Shown one piece after another: positions 37,245-45,921 of a DNA stretch of 64,000 bases. The notes under the pieces were generated by a model. That model ran no database searches, was not told the DNA's origin, and was given only the letters and a program-made list of their open reading frames with translations. The DNA comes from Leisingera caerulea DSM 24564 (lineage in GTDB: Bacteria > Pseudomonadota > Alphaproteobacteria > Rhodobacterales > Rhodobacteraceae). The first letter of the stretch is position 1, and each line of letters begins with the position of its first letter. The position numbers were made by a program, and so were the translations under genes. The stretch spans positions 3,295,217 to 3,359,216 of the forward strand of contig NZ_KI421513.1 in NCBI RefSeq assembly GCF_000473325.1, read 5' to 3'.

Positions 37245-38111
37245 ATGCCGATCCTGCCCCCTCTGAGCCGCTGGCCCGCAGCCCTTCTGACCGCCGCCCG
37301 CCGGTTCAACCGGAAGAACGGCTGGGTCATGAGCAGCCACATCGCGATGTCGATGATGCTGGCGCTGTTCCCGTTTGTTCTGTTCACGGTTGCGCTGGCC
37401 GGCACCGTGGCCAGCCTGCTGTCGCAAGAGGTGGAAATGGACCTGATGACCGAGCAGGTTTTCAGCGTCTGGCCGGACGCCGTGGCGCGGCCGATTCTGA
37501 CTGAGATGAAGGCAGTGCTGCAGACGTCGAACACCCAGCTCGTGACCCTGGGCGGGCTGTTTGCGCTGTATTTCGCGTCCAACGGGGTTGATGCGGTGCG
37601 GGTGGCGATGGTGCAGGCCTACCACGATACCGACACCAGACCGTTCTGGCGCGCCCGCGCGCTGTGCATCGGGCTCGTCATCATGGGCGGAGCGGGCATT
37701 CTGGCGGTCGCCTTTTTTGAGGTGTTTCTGCCGCTCTACGTGCGCCACATCACCAAGCTTCTGCCGTTTGCCAGCGTTCCGCAGGGCTGGGAGCAGGGGC
37801 TCAGCGGCCTTCTGGCACTGGCGCTGCCCATCGGAGCGGTGCTGGCCTTTCACATCCTGCTGCCGGGGCGGATCCACCGGTTCCGACGGATTTTGCCGGG
37901 GGCAGTGCTGACCCTGCTCCTTTGGCTGGCCTGCGGCAGCGGGTTTGCGGTCTACGTCGGCTCATTCGCCCGGTACTCCGCCACATATGCCGGTCTTGCC
38001 GGGGCGATGGCGGCTATGATCTTCCTCTATCTGAATTCCGCGATCCTGATCCTTGGTGCGGAATTCAACGGCGCCTTAAGCGACATGGCAGACGGGATGG
38101 GGCGGACGTGA
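37245..38111 (+). CDS. YihY/virulence factor BrkB family membrane protein
   Basis: The protein, 288 residues from the ATG at 37245 (or 314 from 37167), has about six hydrophobic helices. Family motifs include MSSHIAMSMMLALFPFVLF, TLGGLFALYFASNGVDAVRVAMVQAYH and a C-terminal LNSAILILGAEFNGAL. The old BrkB 'serum resistance' and RNase BN names for this family are not supported biochemically. A function in envelope or transport is likely but unknown. The choice of start is uncertain because neither candidate has a strong ribosome-binding site. Confidence 0.85.
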   Translation: MPILPPLSRWPAALLTAARRFNRKNGWVMSSHIAMSMMLALFPFVLFTVALAGTVASLLSQEVEMDLMTEQVFSVWPDAVARPILTEMKAVLQTSNTQLVTLGGLFALYFASNGVDAVRVAMVQAYHDTDTRPFWRARALCIGLVIMGGAGILAVAFFEVFLPLYVRHITKLLPFASVPQGWEQGLSGLLALALPIGAVLAFHILLPGRIHRFRRILPGAVLTLLLWLACGSGFAVYVGSFARYSATYAGLAGAMAAMIFLYLNSAILILGAEFNGALSDMADGMGRT

Positions 38112-38240
38112 CGGCTGCGGCTTTCGTGCAACTGTTTCCGTTTTTGCAACAATAAGGCAGCCCTGCCACAATTGAGCCCCGCTTGCGGCCTAATCCCCAT
38201 CTAAGCCTGCAACAAAGCAGCGGAACCAGAAGGGGCCATC

Positions 38241-38429
38241 ATGACAAAACTGCAAAACAAACTGCGCCACATGCGGCTGTTCGAACTGATGCGCCAGCGC
38301 GATATGGCCAGCCATGTCAGCCGCAAGCTGCGGGTGTCCCGGCTGACCGATGACGATGGTGAGGAGGCGATCCTGCTGCGCACCCTAGCAAGCCGGTCGC
38401 TGACAACCCCGCATAACCGGCCGGTCTGA
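38241..38429 (+). CDS. Small hypothetical protein (62 residues)
   Basis: I do not recognise a family. The protein is basic and helical in character (MTKLQNKLRHMRLFELMRQRDMASHVSRKLRVSRLTDDDGEEA). It has no membrane segment and no cysteine. A good ribosome-binding site (AGAAGGGG) stands about 6 bp before the ATG, and the third-base G+C is high, both arguing for a real gene. It ends 6 bp before the stop codon of the convergent rlmE gene. Confidence 0.55.
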   Translation: MTKLQNKLRHMRLFELMRQRDMASHVSRKLRVSRLTDDDGEEAILLRTLASRSLTTPHNRPV

Positions 38430-38435
38430 TCCCGC

Positions 38436-39152
38436 TCAGCCGCGGAACCCCGTGGCAACGACAAATTTTTCGGAGCTGTCCGACCGCGAGGAGGGCGGCT
38501 TCATGTTCATCACCTTGGTGAACTTCTGTTTCAGCAGTTTCTGAAGCTCTCCCTCGGCGCCGCCGGCCAGAACCTTGGCCACAAAGGTGCCGCCCTCTTC
38601 CAATACGTCAAAGGCGAAATAGGCCGCGGTTTCGCACAGCGAGATAATCCGCAAGTGGTCAGTCTGCTTGTGGCCGGAACTGGCCGCCGCCATGTCGGAC
38701 ATCACAACATCTGCCTTGCCGCCCAGCCATTCCTTGACCTTGTCGTCGGCCCCGTCATCCATGAAGTCGAGCTGGTGGAACTCGGCGCCCGCCAGCGGCT
38801 CCACTTCCTGCAAGTCAATGCCGATGATGCGGCCCACGGCCTTGCCTGGTTTCTCCCCCAGGGCATTGATGCGCTTCACTGCAACCTGCGCCCAGCCGCC
38901 CGGCGCGCAGCCCAAGTCGACAACCCGGGCACCGTTGACCAGGAACCGGAATTTGTCGTCCAGCTCCATGATCTTATAGGCGGCTCGGCCGCGATACCCC
39001 TCAGCCTGGGCGCGTTTCACATAAGGGTCGTTCAGTTGCCGCTGCAGCCAGCGGGTCGAGCTCAGCTTGCGGCCGCGCGCCGATTTCACCTTGACCTTCA
39101 GGTCGCGCTGCCCGCGCCCGGAAGTGTTTTTCCCAGTGGGGGTCTTTGCCAT
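38436..39152 (-). CDS. rlmE: 23S rRNA (uridine-2'-O-)-methyltransferase RlmE (FtsJ/RrmJ)
   Basis: Methylates the 2'-OH of a conserved uridine of the 23S rRNA A loop using SAM. The 238-residue protein has the SAM motif [15 protein letters not shown] near 79-93. The K-D-K-E tetrad is represented by Lys in AAYKIMELD, Asp in MSDMAA, Lys in [10 protein letters not shown] and Glu near [11 protein letters not shown] basic N-terminal extension of about 35 residues ([22 protein letters not shown]) precedes the fold. A small DUF2007-like gene separates it from ppx on the same strand. Confidence 0.93.
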   Translation of the reverse strand: MAKTPTGKNTSGRGQRDLKVKVKSARGRKLSSTRWLQRQLNDPYVKRAQAEGYRGRAAYKIMELDDKFRFLVNGARVVDLGCAPGGWAQVAVKRINALGEKPGKAVGRIIGIDLQEVEPLAGAEFHQLDFMDDGADDKVKEWLGGKADVVMSDMAAASSGHKQTDHLRIISLCETAAYFAFDVLEEGGTFVAKVLAGGAEGELQKLLKQKFTKVMNMKPPSSRSDSSEKFVVATGFRG

Positions 39153-39204
39153 AAGCGTATTCTCCGAAAGTAAGGGCTGCAGATAACCTCTTGCTCCAGC
39201 CGGA

Positions 39205-39585
39205 TCAAGGCGATGCTTTCTCCCCGGACAATGCTAGCTCGGGCCAGGGAGCGGATACGCTGCAAAGGACATATCCTAGAATGTTTGCAGCCTTGTCCCG
39301 AAGGCGCTTTTTCTCTAGCGGCGCGGGAAGGGTATCAGCTTCGCACCCTTCTGTTTCCAGAGGGCTGATAGTCCCGCTGTGAACTGCTTTGAGAAACTCA
39401 GAGGCCTCGGCTGCAGTTTTGGGCGGAACAGCGATCGGAACGCCGCCAAATGCCAGGCTGTAATGGGGCAGCAGCGTCATGGTGTTGATCCACGGGCAAA
39501 ATACCTTGAACCCCGCTGCCTCCAACGCGGAAACCGTTACTGAAACGGTGCTTAGCCGGTAAGCTATGGCAATGGTCGTATACAT
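39205..39585 (-). CDS. Small protein with DUF2007-like N-terminal half
   Basis: The first 60 residues of this 126-residue protein ([22 protein letters not shown] and [20 protein letters not shown]) follow the pattern of DUF2007, a small ACT-like fold described as a putative signal transducer. The second half is unfamiliar and more hydrophilic. Codon usage and G+C are lower than in the flanking ppx and rlmE genes, which may mean later arrival. A GAAGG ribosome-binding site precedes the ATG. The function is unknown, and the domain call is inference from sequence style. Confidence 0.6.
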   Translation of the reverse strand: MYTTIAIAYRLSTVSVTVSALEAAGFKVFCPWINTMTLLPHYSLAFGGVPIAVPPKTAAEASEFLKAVHSGTISPLETEGCEADTLPAPLEKKRLRDKAANILGYVLCSVSAPWPELALSGEKASP

Positions 39586-39614
39586 GAACAGGACCTTCAG
39601 ACGATGCTGAGCTG

Positions 39615-40727
39615 TTAGTAGGGGCCGTCCTCCAGAACGCCATCCGCACTCATCTGCGCATAGAGCAGGCCCTCGCGCAGCCCGCGGTCGGCAACCGACA
39701 GCCGGTCGGTCGGCCAGCAGCGCAGCAGCGCCTGCAGGATTGCGGATCCGGACATGATCAGCGCCTGCCGGTCCTCGCCGATGCGGGGGTCGCGGCGGCG
39801 GCCCTGGGGCCCGAGTTCCAGATAACCCCGGATCACTTTGTCAATCTGATCGCTGGTCATCCGCAGCCCGTCCACTTTGGTCCGGTCATAGCGCTTGAGC
39901 CCGAGGTGCGACGCGGCAACGGTTGTCACGGTGCCGGAGGTGCCAACGATCTGGAAGCCTGCGCGCGCCTGCTCATCTTTGTAGGGGGCAAAATCCGCCA
40001 GGTTCTCCTCAAAGAACCAGCTCATCAGCGCAAAGCGGGCGGCATCATCCTCCACATCGTTGAACTGATCGCGCAAAGTGGCGACCCCCAGCGGCACGGA
40101 AATCCAATCCACCACCTTAGCAGCGGGGAAGGGGCTTTCGGTCGAGTGGAACCCGTTGTGCAGCCGCATGATGGCGGATGGGCGGTCGCGCCGCGGCACG
40201 GAGGAAATGTCGATCCACACCAGCTCTGTCGAGCCGCCGCCGATATCAACCACCAGAAGCTGTTCCGTCTTGGTCGAAACCAAAGGTGCGCAGGAAATGA
40301 CCGCCAGACGCGCCTCTTCCTCCGGCTGGATGATTTCCAGCGTCAGGCCTGTCTCGCGCTTGACCTGGCGGATGAAGTCGCGGGCGTTTTTGGCGCGGCG
40401 GCAAGCCTCAGTCGCGACCAGCCGCATCCGGCGCACGCGGTTGCGCTTGAGTTTCTGCTGACAGATCCGCAGCGCCTGAATGGTGCGCGCCATCGAGGAC
40501 CGCGACAGCCGTCCGGTCCGCTCCAGCCCGGCGCCCAACTGCACCGACTTGGAGAAACTGTCCACCACATGAATGCCGCTGCCCTTGGGCTGGGCAATCA
40601 GCATACGGCAGCTATTTGTTCCCAAATCCAAAGCGGCATAGAGCGCATCTGGATCGGGACGGGCCGGTGCAGGGGTCTCAACCGCTTTGGGAAACGCGCC
40701 CGCACCTTTCGAGCGCCTGGGCGCCAT
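39615..40727 (-). CDS. Ppx/GppA family phosphatase (exopolyphosphatase-like)
   Basis: Degrades polyphosphate or (p)ppGpp-type pentaphosphate. The 370-residue protein has the ASKHA fold: phosphate-1 loop YAALDLGTNSCRMLI near 29-43, phosphate-2 loop LLVVDIGGGSTELVWI near 159-174, and GTSGTVTTVAA near 266. The N-terminal 25 residues are basic and Pro-rich and lie outside the fold. Short single-module versions like this lack the HD domain of long Ppx proteins. The exact substrate cannot be decided. Confidence 0.9.
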   Translation of the reverse strand: MAPRRSKGAGAFPKAVETPAPARPDPDALYAALDLGTNSCRMLIAQPKGSGIHVVDSFSKSVQLGAGLERTGRLSRSSMARTIQALRICQQKLKRNRVRRMRLVATEACRRAKNARDFIRQVKRETGLTLEIIQPEEEARLAVISCAPLVSTKTEQLLVVDIGGGSTELVWIDISSVPRRDRPSAIMRLHNGFHSTESPFPAAKVVDWISVPLGVATLRDQFNDVEDDAARFALMSWFFEENLADFAPYKDEQARAGFQIVGTSGTVTTVAASHLGLKRYDRTKVDGLRMTSDQIDKVIRGYLELGPQGRRRDPRIGEDRQALIMSGSAILQALLRCWPTDRLSVADRGLREGLLYAQMSADGVLEDGPY

Positions 40728-40934
40728 GATTCACGCCCTCCGATTATCGTGTTAACATTGACAATAGGTGCGCAGCTGCGGCGGCGCAAGCTCTGGCCGC
40801 CAGAAGCGGAGCAATTTCCGCTGCCTAGCGGGCTCCTCATAATCCACATGAATATTTTGGCGGAAAACCCCTGTGGCATTCGAATGTGCACAAAGCTAGT
40901 GTCGCGGCAGCAAAACGTCGCTCAATCCCATCGT

Positions 40935-40954
40935 GTTGTCGAAATTCGACCAAC
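40935..40954. promoter_or_regulatory. Near-perfect palindrome upstream of the one-carbon operon
   Basis: GTTG-TCGAA-A-TTCGA-C-CAAC forms a 9-bp inverted repeat with one unpaired base. It lies 58 bp upstream of the first ATG of the 41-43 kb operon, a position suited to an operator. No matching regulator is in the window. Confidence 0.45.
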
Positions 40955-41011
40955 TTGCCGAGCGCCACCGCTCTAGAACGTGGTCTATCCAGGCTAGGAG
41001 GAAAACAGGGC

Positions 41012-41308
41012 ATGCCCGACGTTACGATCGTTTACTGGCGCGATATCCCCGCGCAGGTCATCGTTGGCAAAGGCCGCCGCGGCGCCAAGCGCCAGCTCGA
41101 GGAACGGTTCGAGCAGGCCATCGACCGCGCGGCCATGAAGGTGAACGCAAAGGACGCGGACGCCTATCTTGCCGAGTGGCGCAAGGCGGCACCGTTTTCC
41201 GCTGAGGGCGAAGCAGCCGATGTTGCCGAAGCCGAGGCCAAACGCCTGGAAGCTGAGTATGATCAGGACCGCCTGAAGGCCCTGATTGCAAATGACGGAT
41301 GGGCATGA
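41012..41308 (+). CDS. Small 'virulence factor' family protein of a one-carbon operon
   Basis: The 98-residue protein begins MPDVTIVYWRDIPAQVIVGKGRRGAKRQL, the signature of the PF13769-type family named after staphylococcal CvfC. The second half is charged and helical (EAEAKRLEAEYDQDRLKAL). In Rhodobacteraceae this protein recurrently precedes the MTHFR-like and corrinoid methyltransferase genes, as it does here 27 bp ahead. It is more likely part of C1 metabolism than of virulence. An AGGAGG site precedes the ATG. Confidence 0.85.
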   Translation: MPDVTIVYWRDIPAQVIVGKGRRGAKRQLEERFEQAIDRAAMKVNAKDADAYLAEWRKAAPFSAEGEAADVAEAEAKRLEAEYDQDRLKALIANDGWA

Positions 41309-41335
41309 CCCGTAGACCATTCTTGGGAGGCCGTG

Positions 41336-42262
41336 ATGGCTTTGCTGAACTTTAAAAAACGTGACACTGGCGCCGCTCAGACCGTCAACCCGCAGGTCGA
41401 GGCCTTCTTGCAGGACTACTCGATCGAGGTCATGCCGCGCACCGCCGAAAAGGTCGCCGACTTCCGCGACCTGCTGCCCGCGGGCACCCGCGTTTATATC
41501 GCGCACATCGAAGGCACCCCGATCGAAGATATGGTCGCCACTGCCAAACGCCTGAACGCCGAAGGCTTCCCGGTGATGCCGCACTTCCCGGCGCGGATCA
41601 TCAAGGACGAGGCCACGCTGGCTGACTGGATCGCCCGCTACCAGGGCGAAGCGGACGTCAAGCAGGCGCTGATGCTGGCGGGCGGTGTTGCCAAGCCGCA
41701 TGGCGACTTCCACAGCTCCATGCAGCTGTTGGAAACCGGCCTGTTCGACAAGGCGGGCTTCACCAGCCTGCACGTTGCCGGCCACCCGGAAGGCAACAAG
41801 GACATCGACCCGGACGGCTCCACCAAGAATGTCTCCGAAGCGCTTCAGTGGAAGCAGAAGTTCTCCGAGCGCACCGACGCCAAAATGGCGCTGGCCACCC
41901 AGTTCGCCTTTGAGGCCAAGCCGATCATCGAATGGGCCAACGGCCTCAAAGCTGCGGGTGTCGACCTGCCGATCCACATCGGCATCGCCGGCCCGGCCAA
42001 ACTGCAGACCCTGATCAAATTCGCCATCGCCTGCGGGGTTGGCCCGTCGCTGAAGGTTCTGCAAAAGCGCGCGATGGACGTGTCCAAGCTGTTGCTGCCC
42101 TATGAGCCGACCGATGTTGTGGCTGAACTGGCCGCCTACAAGGCGGAGAACCCGGACTTCAACATCACCAATGTCCACTTCTTCCCGCTGGGCGGCATCA
42201 AGACCAATGCCACCTGGGCCATCAACAACGGCGGCGCCTCGGCGAAGCCGGTCAACTCCTAA
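41336..42262 (+). CDS. Divergent methylenetetrahydrofolate reductase-type protein
   Basis: The 308-residue protein is a TIM-barrel of the MTHFR family. It lacks the canonical EFFPPK start of MetF and instead opens with QDYSIEVMPRTAEKVADFRDLLPAGTRVYIAHIEGT. The later parts (VAGHPEGNKDI, ALATQFAFEAKPIIEWANGLKAAGVDLPIHIGIAGPAKL) match MTHFR strands and the folate-site region. Its place between the CvfC-like and methyltransferase genes suggests it interconverts methyl- and methylene-tetrahydrofolate in methylated-amine demethylation. The oxidising direction is inferred. Confidence 0.87.
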   Translation: MALLNFKKRDTGAAQTVNPQVEAFLQDYSIEVMPRTAEKVADFRDLLPAGTRVYIAHIEGTPIEDMVATAKRLNAEGFPVMPHFPARIIKDEATLADWIARYQGEADVKQALMLAGGVAKPHGDFHSSMQLLETGLFDKAGFTSLHVAGHPEGNKDIDPDGSTKNVSEALQWKQKFSERTDAKMALATQFAFEAKPIIEWANGLKAAGVDLPIHIGIAGPAKLQTLIKFAIACGVGPSLKVLQKRAMDVSKLLLPYEPTDVVAELAAYKAENPDFNITNVHFFPLGGIKTNATWAINNGGASAKPVNS

Positions 42263-42271
42263 GGATCAACA

Positions 42272-43333
42272 ATGACCCGTACAGTCGTAGAATCAAAAAC
42301 AAAAACCGCGGTCCTGGGCTTTGATGAGCCGTTCTGCGTGATTGGTGAGCGGATCAACCCGACCGGCCGCAAGAAACTGGCGGCCGAGCTGGAAGCCGGC
42401 GATTTCTCCACCGTTGAGAAAGACGCTGTGGCCCAGGTTCTGGCCGGTGCAACCGTGCTCGATATCAACGCGGGCGTGGTGTACAACTCCAACCCGAACC
42501 CCAACGAGACCGAGCCGCCGCTGATGCGGAAGATCGTCGAGCTGGTGCAGGGCCTGGTCGATGTGCCGCTGTGCATCGACTCTTCGGTTCCCGGCGCGCT
42601 CGAAGCCGGTCTGGAAGTCTGCGAAGGCCGCCCGCTGCTGAACTCTGTCACCGGCGAAGAAGAGCGCCTGGAGCAGATCCTGCCGCTGGTCAAAAAGTAC
42701 AACGTGCCGGTTGTGGCGATCTCCAACGACGACACCGGCATCTCTGAAGACCCCGATGTGCGTTTTGCCGTGGCCAAGAAAATCGTTGAGCGCGCTGCCG
42801 ATTTCGGCATCCCGGCGCATGACATCGTGGTTGACCCGCTGGTGATGCCGGTTGGCGCCATGGCAACTGCCGGCCTGCAGGTGTTTGCCCTGGTCCGCCG
42901 CCTGCGCGAAGAACTGGGCGTGAACACCACGTGCGGCGCCTCCAACATCTCCTTTGGCCTGCCGAACCGTCACGGCATCAACAACGCCTTCCTGCCGATG
43001 GCAATGGGCGCGGGCATGACCTCTGCGATCATGAACCCGGTGGCGCTGCCGGTGACCCAGAAGGCGATTGCCGAGAAGAAGGCCGCGGTCGAAGCCGCTG
43101 GCATCATTCTGCCGGAAGGCATGGACGACGAAGCGTTTGTCACCATGTTCGGCCTCGGCTCCACAAAGCCGCGCGCAGGCAAGGAGATGGAAGCCATCCG
43201 CGCCGCCAACTTCCTGACCAACAACGACCCGCATGGCGGCGACTGGATCAAGTTCAACAAGGCACCGGCAGCCGAAGGCGAAGAAGGCCGCGGCCGTGGC
43301 GGCCGCGCCGGCGGGCGCCGCCGCCGCGCCTGA
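42272..43333 (+). CDS. Methyltetrahydrofolate:corrinoid methyltransferase (MtgA/AcsE-like)
   Basis: The 353-residue pterin-binding TIM barrel moves a methyl group between a corrinoid protein and tetrahydrofolate. Family motifs are VIGERINPTGRKKL (about 23-36), TVLDINAGV, LCIDSSVPGALEAGL, NSVTGEEERL and GASNISFGLPNRHGIN. The protein ends with an 18-residue Gly/Arg-rich tail (EEGRGRGGRAGGRRRRA) not needed for the barrel. It lies 9 bp after the MTHFR-like gene. It probably accepts methyl groups delivered by an MttB-family enzyme such as the one at 1.2-2.8 kb. Confidence 0.9.
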   Translation: MTRTVVESKTKTAVLGFDEPFCVIGERINPTGRKKLAAELEAGDFSTVEKDAVAQVLAGATVLDINAGVVYNSNPNPNETEPPLMRKIVELVQGLVDVPLCIDSSVPGALEAGLEVCEGRPLLNSVTGEEERLEQILPLVKKYNVPVVAISNDDTGISEDPDVRFAVAKKIVERAADFGIPAHDIVVDPLVMPVGAMATAGLQVFALVRRLREELGVNTTCGASNISFGLPNRHGINNAFLPMAMGAGMTSAIMNPVALPVTQKAIAEKKAAVEAAGIILPEGMDDEAFVTMFGLGSTKPRAGKEMEAIRAANFLTNNDPHGGDWIKFNKAPAAEGEEGRGRGGRAGGRRRRA

Positions 43334-43355
43334 TCCGCGCAGTCCAGAACACAAG

Positions 43356-43385
43356 AGGCCGGGCAGAAATGTCCGGCCTTTTTTG
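43356..43385 (+). terminator. Terminator of the one-carbon operon
   Basis: An AGGCCGG/CCGGCCT stem (43356-43362 with 43373-43379) is followed by a T run. It begins 22 bp after the methyltransferase stop. Confidence 0.88.
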
Positions 43386-43538
43386 TTGTATGACAGGCTG
43401 TTGCAGCGTTTTCTTTGAGTGAATGGCTGGAGGGCGTTCAGACAGATCAAAACACAGCGAAGCAGCCAATCCGAAGATTGCCTCGTTGCTGTGGCGCAGG
43501 CTGGGCGGCTTGTCCGGGAAGCGGTCTGTAAGGGAAAA

Positions 43539-43628
43539 TGGCGGAGAGACAGGGATTCGAACCCTGGGTGGGCTTGCACCCACAACGGTTTTCGAGACCG
43601 CCCCGTTCGACCACTCCGGCACCTCTCC
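43539..43628 (-). tRNA. tRNA-Ser (anticodon CGA)
   Basis: On the minus strand the acceptor arm starts GGAGAGG (43628 downward) and pairs with TCTCTCC, followed by G and an encoded CCA. The anticodon loop CTCGAAA gives CGA for UCG codons. The long variable arm (TGTGGGTGCAAGCCCACC) is typical of serine tRNA. Confidence 0.96.
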
Positions 43629-43747
43629 GCGGGGGGTGAGGCGCGGTTTAATGTTGATTCCGGACCGGCGCAAGGGGCGAAATGCGGCTTTGACAAAAAA
43701 AGCCGGAAATCCGTTGCCAGCCAAAGGTTTTTGCCTAGATTTGCCCT

Positions 43748-44599
43748 ATGCAGATGATCACCCCAATCCCCGCTGTGCTTGTGCGTTTTCTTTCGGTGCT
43801 GTGTCTCGCCTTCGCCGCCTGGCCGCTGCCGGCCCTGGCGGCCGACCGGGAGCGGGTGGAGGCGTTTCTGGAAGTGACCGGATTTGATGTGGCGCTCGAC
43901 AGCATCGCGCTGTCCGCCTCAAGCGCGCCGGAAATGCTGGGCGTCGACACCGGCGCCTTCGGCAGCCAGTGGACCGAATTGTCGGAGGACGTTTTCGACA
44001 CCCGCGAAATGCGCGGGCTTGCCGTGGAGATTCTGGAAAACACACTGGATGACGAGGCGCTGGATCACGCCGCAGCCTTTTATGCCAGCGATCTGGGCAA
44101 GCGGCTGGTGCGGGCGGAAAACGCCTCTCATATGGTCGAGGATGATGAGGTAAAGCAACTGGCCGGCAACCGGATCATTTCCGATCTGGTCAAGGAGGGC
44201 AGTGAGCGCGTCGCCATGTACCAGCGGATGGGGTCTGCCATTGATGCGGCCGGCACCGGCGTGCGGGCGCTGCAGCAAATCCAGTTCCGCTTTCTGATGG
44301 CCGCTGCCGCCGCGGGCGTGATTGAACTGGAGCTGGACGCCGAGGGCTTGCGGGCGCTGATGAAGGAGCAGGAGAGCGACTTGCGCCTCAGCCTGCAGGC
44401 GTCCAGCCTGGCGGCCTCTGCCTATACCTATCAGGAGTTCACCGACGCCGAGGTCCAGACCTATGTCGAGGCGCTGGAGGAAGCGCCGATGCAGCGGGTT
44501 TACGAGCTGTTGAATGCGGTGCAGTATGAAATCACCGCCAACCGTTTTGAGGAACTGGCGCACCGCATGGCTGACCTGACACCGGGGCAGGACATCTGA
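43748..44599 (+). CDS. DUF2059 domain protein, exported
   Basis: The 283-residue protein has a hydrophobic signal sequence (about 8-32, ending ALAAD), so it is likely periplasmic. The mature part is helical. The region RIISDLVKEGSERVAMYQRM and the C-terminal SAYTYQEFTDAEVQTYVEALEEAPMQRVYELLNAV resemble DUF2059, a domain of unknown function. The gene stands alone between tRNA-Ser and rplU. Confidence 0.75.
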   Translation: MQMITPIPAVLVRFLSVLCLAFAAWPLPALAADRERVEAFLEVTGFDVALDSIALSASSAPEMLGVDTGAFGSQWTELSEDVFDTREMRGLAVEILENTLDDEALDHAAAFYASDLGKRLVRAENASHMVEDDEVKQLAGNRIISDLVKEGSERVAMYQRMGSAIDAAGTGVRALQQIQFRFLMAAAAAGVIELELDAEGLRALMKEQESDLRLSLQASSLAASAYTYQEFTDAEVQTYVEALEEAPMQRVYELLNAVQYEITANRFEELAHRMADLTPGQDI

Positions 44600-44635
44600 G
44601 CCCGCCAACCGTTTGGCGCGGCCTGTGGAAAACGG

Positions 44636-44664
44636 TTGACAGCCCTGGCATTCCGAACCATAAG
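44636..44664 (+). promoter_or_regulatory. Sigma-70-type promoter for rplU-rpmA
   Basis: TTGACA (44636-44641), a 17-bp spacer and CATAAG (44659-44664) give a strong housekeeping-type promoter. Transcription would start near 44671, leaving a leader of about 130 nt before rplU. A small hairpin (GAATCC/GGATTC, 44681-44700) lies in that leader. Confidence 0.7.
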
Positions 44665-44801
44665 CCCGCATCCCGGCCCGGAATCCGCGTGCCGGGATTC
44701 ACTTGTAATCCGCCCTTTGAATGGGCGCGCTGTCCGAGGCGGCATCAGCCGGAACACCCGCAAGGGGGCCGTAGGACGCGGTAAGAAAAGGAAAGACGCA
44801 T

Positions 44802-45356
44802 ATGTTTGCGGTCCTCAAGACTGGCGGCAAGCAGTACAAGGTTCAGGCGGGCGACGTGCTCCGCGTTGAAAAACTTGCTGCAGATGCTGGCGATACCATC
44901 CAGTTCGACGAAGTTCTGATGCTTGGCGGCGACGCACCCGTTGTGGGCGCTCCGCTGGTGGAAGGCGCTGCCGTGAAGGCAGAAGTGATCGACCAGATCA
45001 AAGGCGAAAAGCTGATCAACTTTGTGAAGCGCCGCCGGAAGCACTCCTCCAAGCGCACCAAAGGCCACCGTCAGAAACTGACCCTGGTCCGGATCACCGA
45101 GATCCTGGCATCGGGTGCAACCAAATCCGCTCCGAAAGCTGCTGCCAAAGCTGCCCCGGCCGCTGACGCTGCTTCTTCGGACGACCTGACCCAGCTGACC
45201 GGCGTCGGCCCCGCAGCTGCCAAGAAACTGGCAGAAGCAGGCCTCACCAGCTTTGCCCAGATCGCAGCCTTGTCCGAAGACGACATTGCTGGTATCGAAG
45301 CAATCAAAGTGAAGCCCGAGTGGGTTGAGCAGGCCAAAGAGCTGGCTAAAGGCTAA
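44802..45356 (+). CDS. rplU: 50S ribosomal protein L21 with C-terminal helix-hairpin-helix extension
   Basis: The first roughly 105 residues are a normal L21 ([18 protein letters not shown] to [18 protein letters not shown]). An Ala/Lys linker ([19 protein letters not shown]) follows, then a module of about 60 residues ([39 protein letters not shown]). That module is a helix-hairpin-helix of the kind found in DNA-binding and polymerase-associated proteins. Typical L21 has about 103 residues; this one has 184. The reading frame is continuous and rpmA follows after 11 bp, so it is a genuine fusion. The role of the extension is unknown. Confidence 0.95.
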   Translation: MFAVLKTGGKQYKVQAGDVLRVEKLAADAGDTIQFDEVLMLGGDAPVVGAPLVEGAAVKAEVIDQIKGEKLINFVKRRRKHSSKRTKGHRQKLTLVRITEILASGATKSAPKAAAKAAPAADAASSDDLTQLTGVGPAAAKKLAEAGLTSFAQIAALSEDDIAGIEAIKVKPEWVEQAKELAKG

Positions 45357-45367
45357 GGAGAGAGAGA

Positions 45368-45637
45368 ATGGCACATAAAAAAGCTGGCGGTTCCTCCCGT
45401 AACGGCCGCGACTCTGCCGGTCGCCGCCTTGGCGTGAAACTCTACGGTGGCCAGGCGGCCATCGCAGGCAACATCATCGTGCGTCAGCGCGGCACCAAGT
45501 TTTGGCCGGGCGAAGGCGTGGGCATTGGCAAGGACCACACTCTGTTTGCCACTGCTAACGGTGCTGTGACCTTCCGCAAAGGCCTGAAAGGCCGCACCTT
45601 TGTATCGGTTCTCCCAGTGGCGGAGGCCGCTGAGTAA
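45368..45637 (+). CDS. rpmA: 50S ribosomal protein L27
   Basis: The 89-residue protein has the classic N-terminus [24 protein letters not shown], which reaches toward the peptidyl-transferase centre. There is no cleavable N-terminal extension like that of Firmicutes. It is co-transcribed with rplU and followed by a terminator. The AGGAGAGAGA sequence before the ATG is a strong ribosome-binding site. Confidence 0.97.
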   Translation: MAHKKAGGSSRNGRDSAGRRLGVKLYGGQAAIAGNIIVRQRGTKFWPGEGVGIGKDHTLFATANGAVTFRKGLKGRTFVSVLPVAEAAE

Positions 45638-45667
45638 GCCGACCCGAAGGGTAAAGAAATCTTTAGG

Positions 45668-45704
45668 GGGATCGGCTATAAGGCCGGTCCCTCTTTCTGT
45701 TTTT
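45668..45704 (+). terminator. Terminator after rpmA
   Basis: A 9-bp stem with one G-T pair (GGGATCGGC at 45668-45676 with 45683-45691) encloses a 6-nt loop. It is followed by the T-rich TCTTTCTGTTTTT. Confidence 0.85.
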
Positions 45705-45921
45705 GAGTATGCGAGTGAATGATGATTTTCCCAGCACAGGCCAAGCCCCCCAGTGCAGCGCCGCCGCTCCCGGGTTTTCACGCCCGGCCTACGGGAAGTT
45801 TTGCGCAATTTGAACAGCGCGTATCTTGCCGTTGGGGCAGGACGTGCACATCTGAATTTGGCCGCCACAATAAACAGGGCCCTGTCCGCCCGGAGAAAGA
45901 CGGCAGAGGAGGAGCACATCC

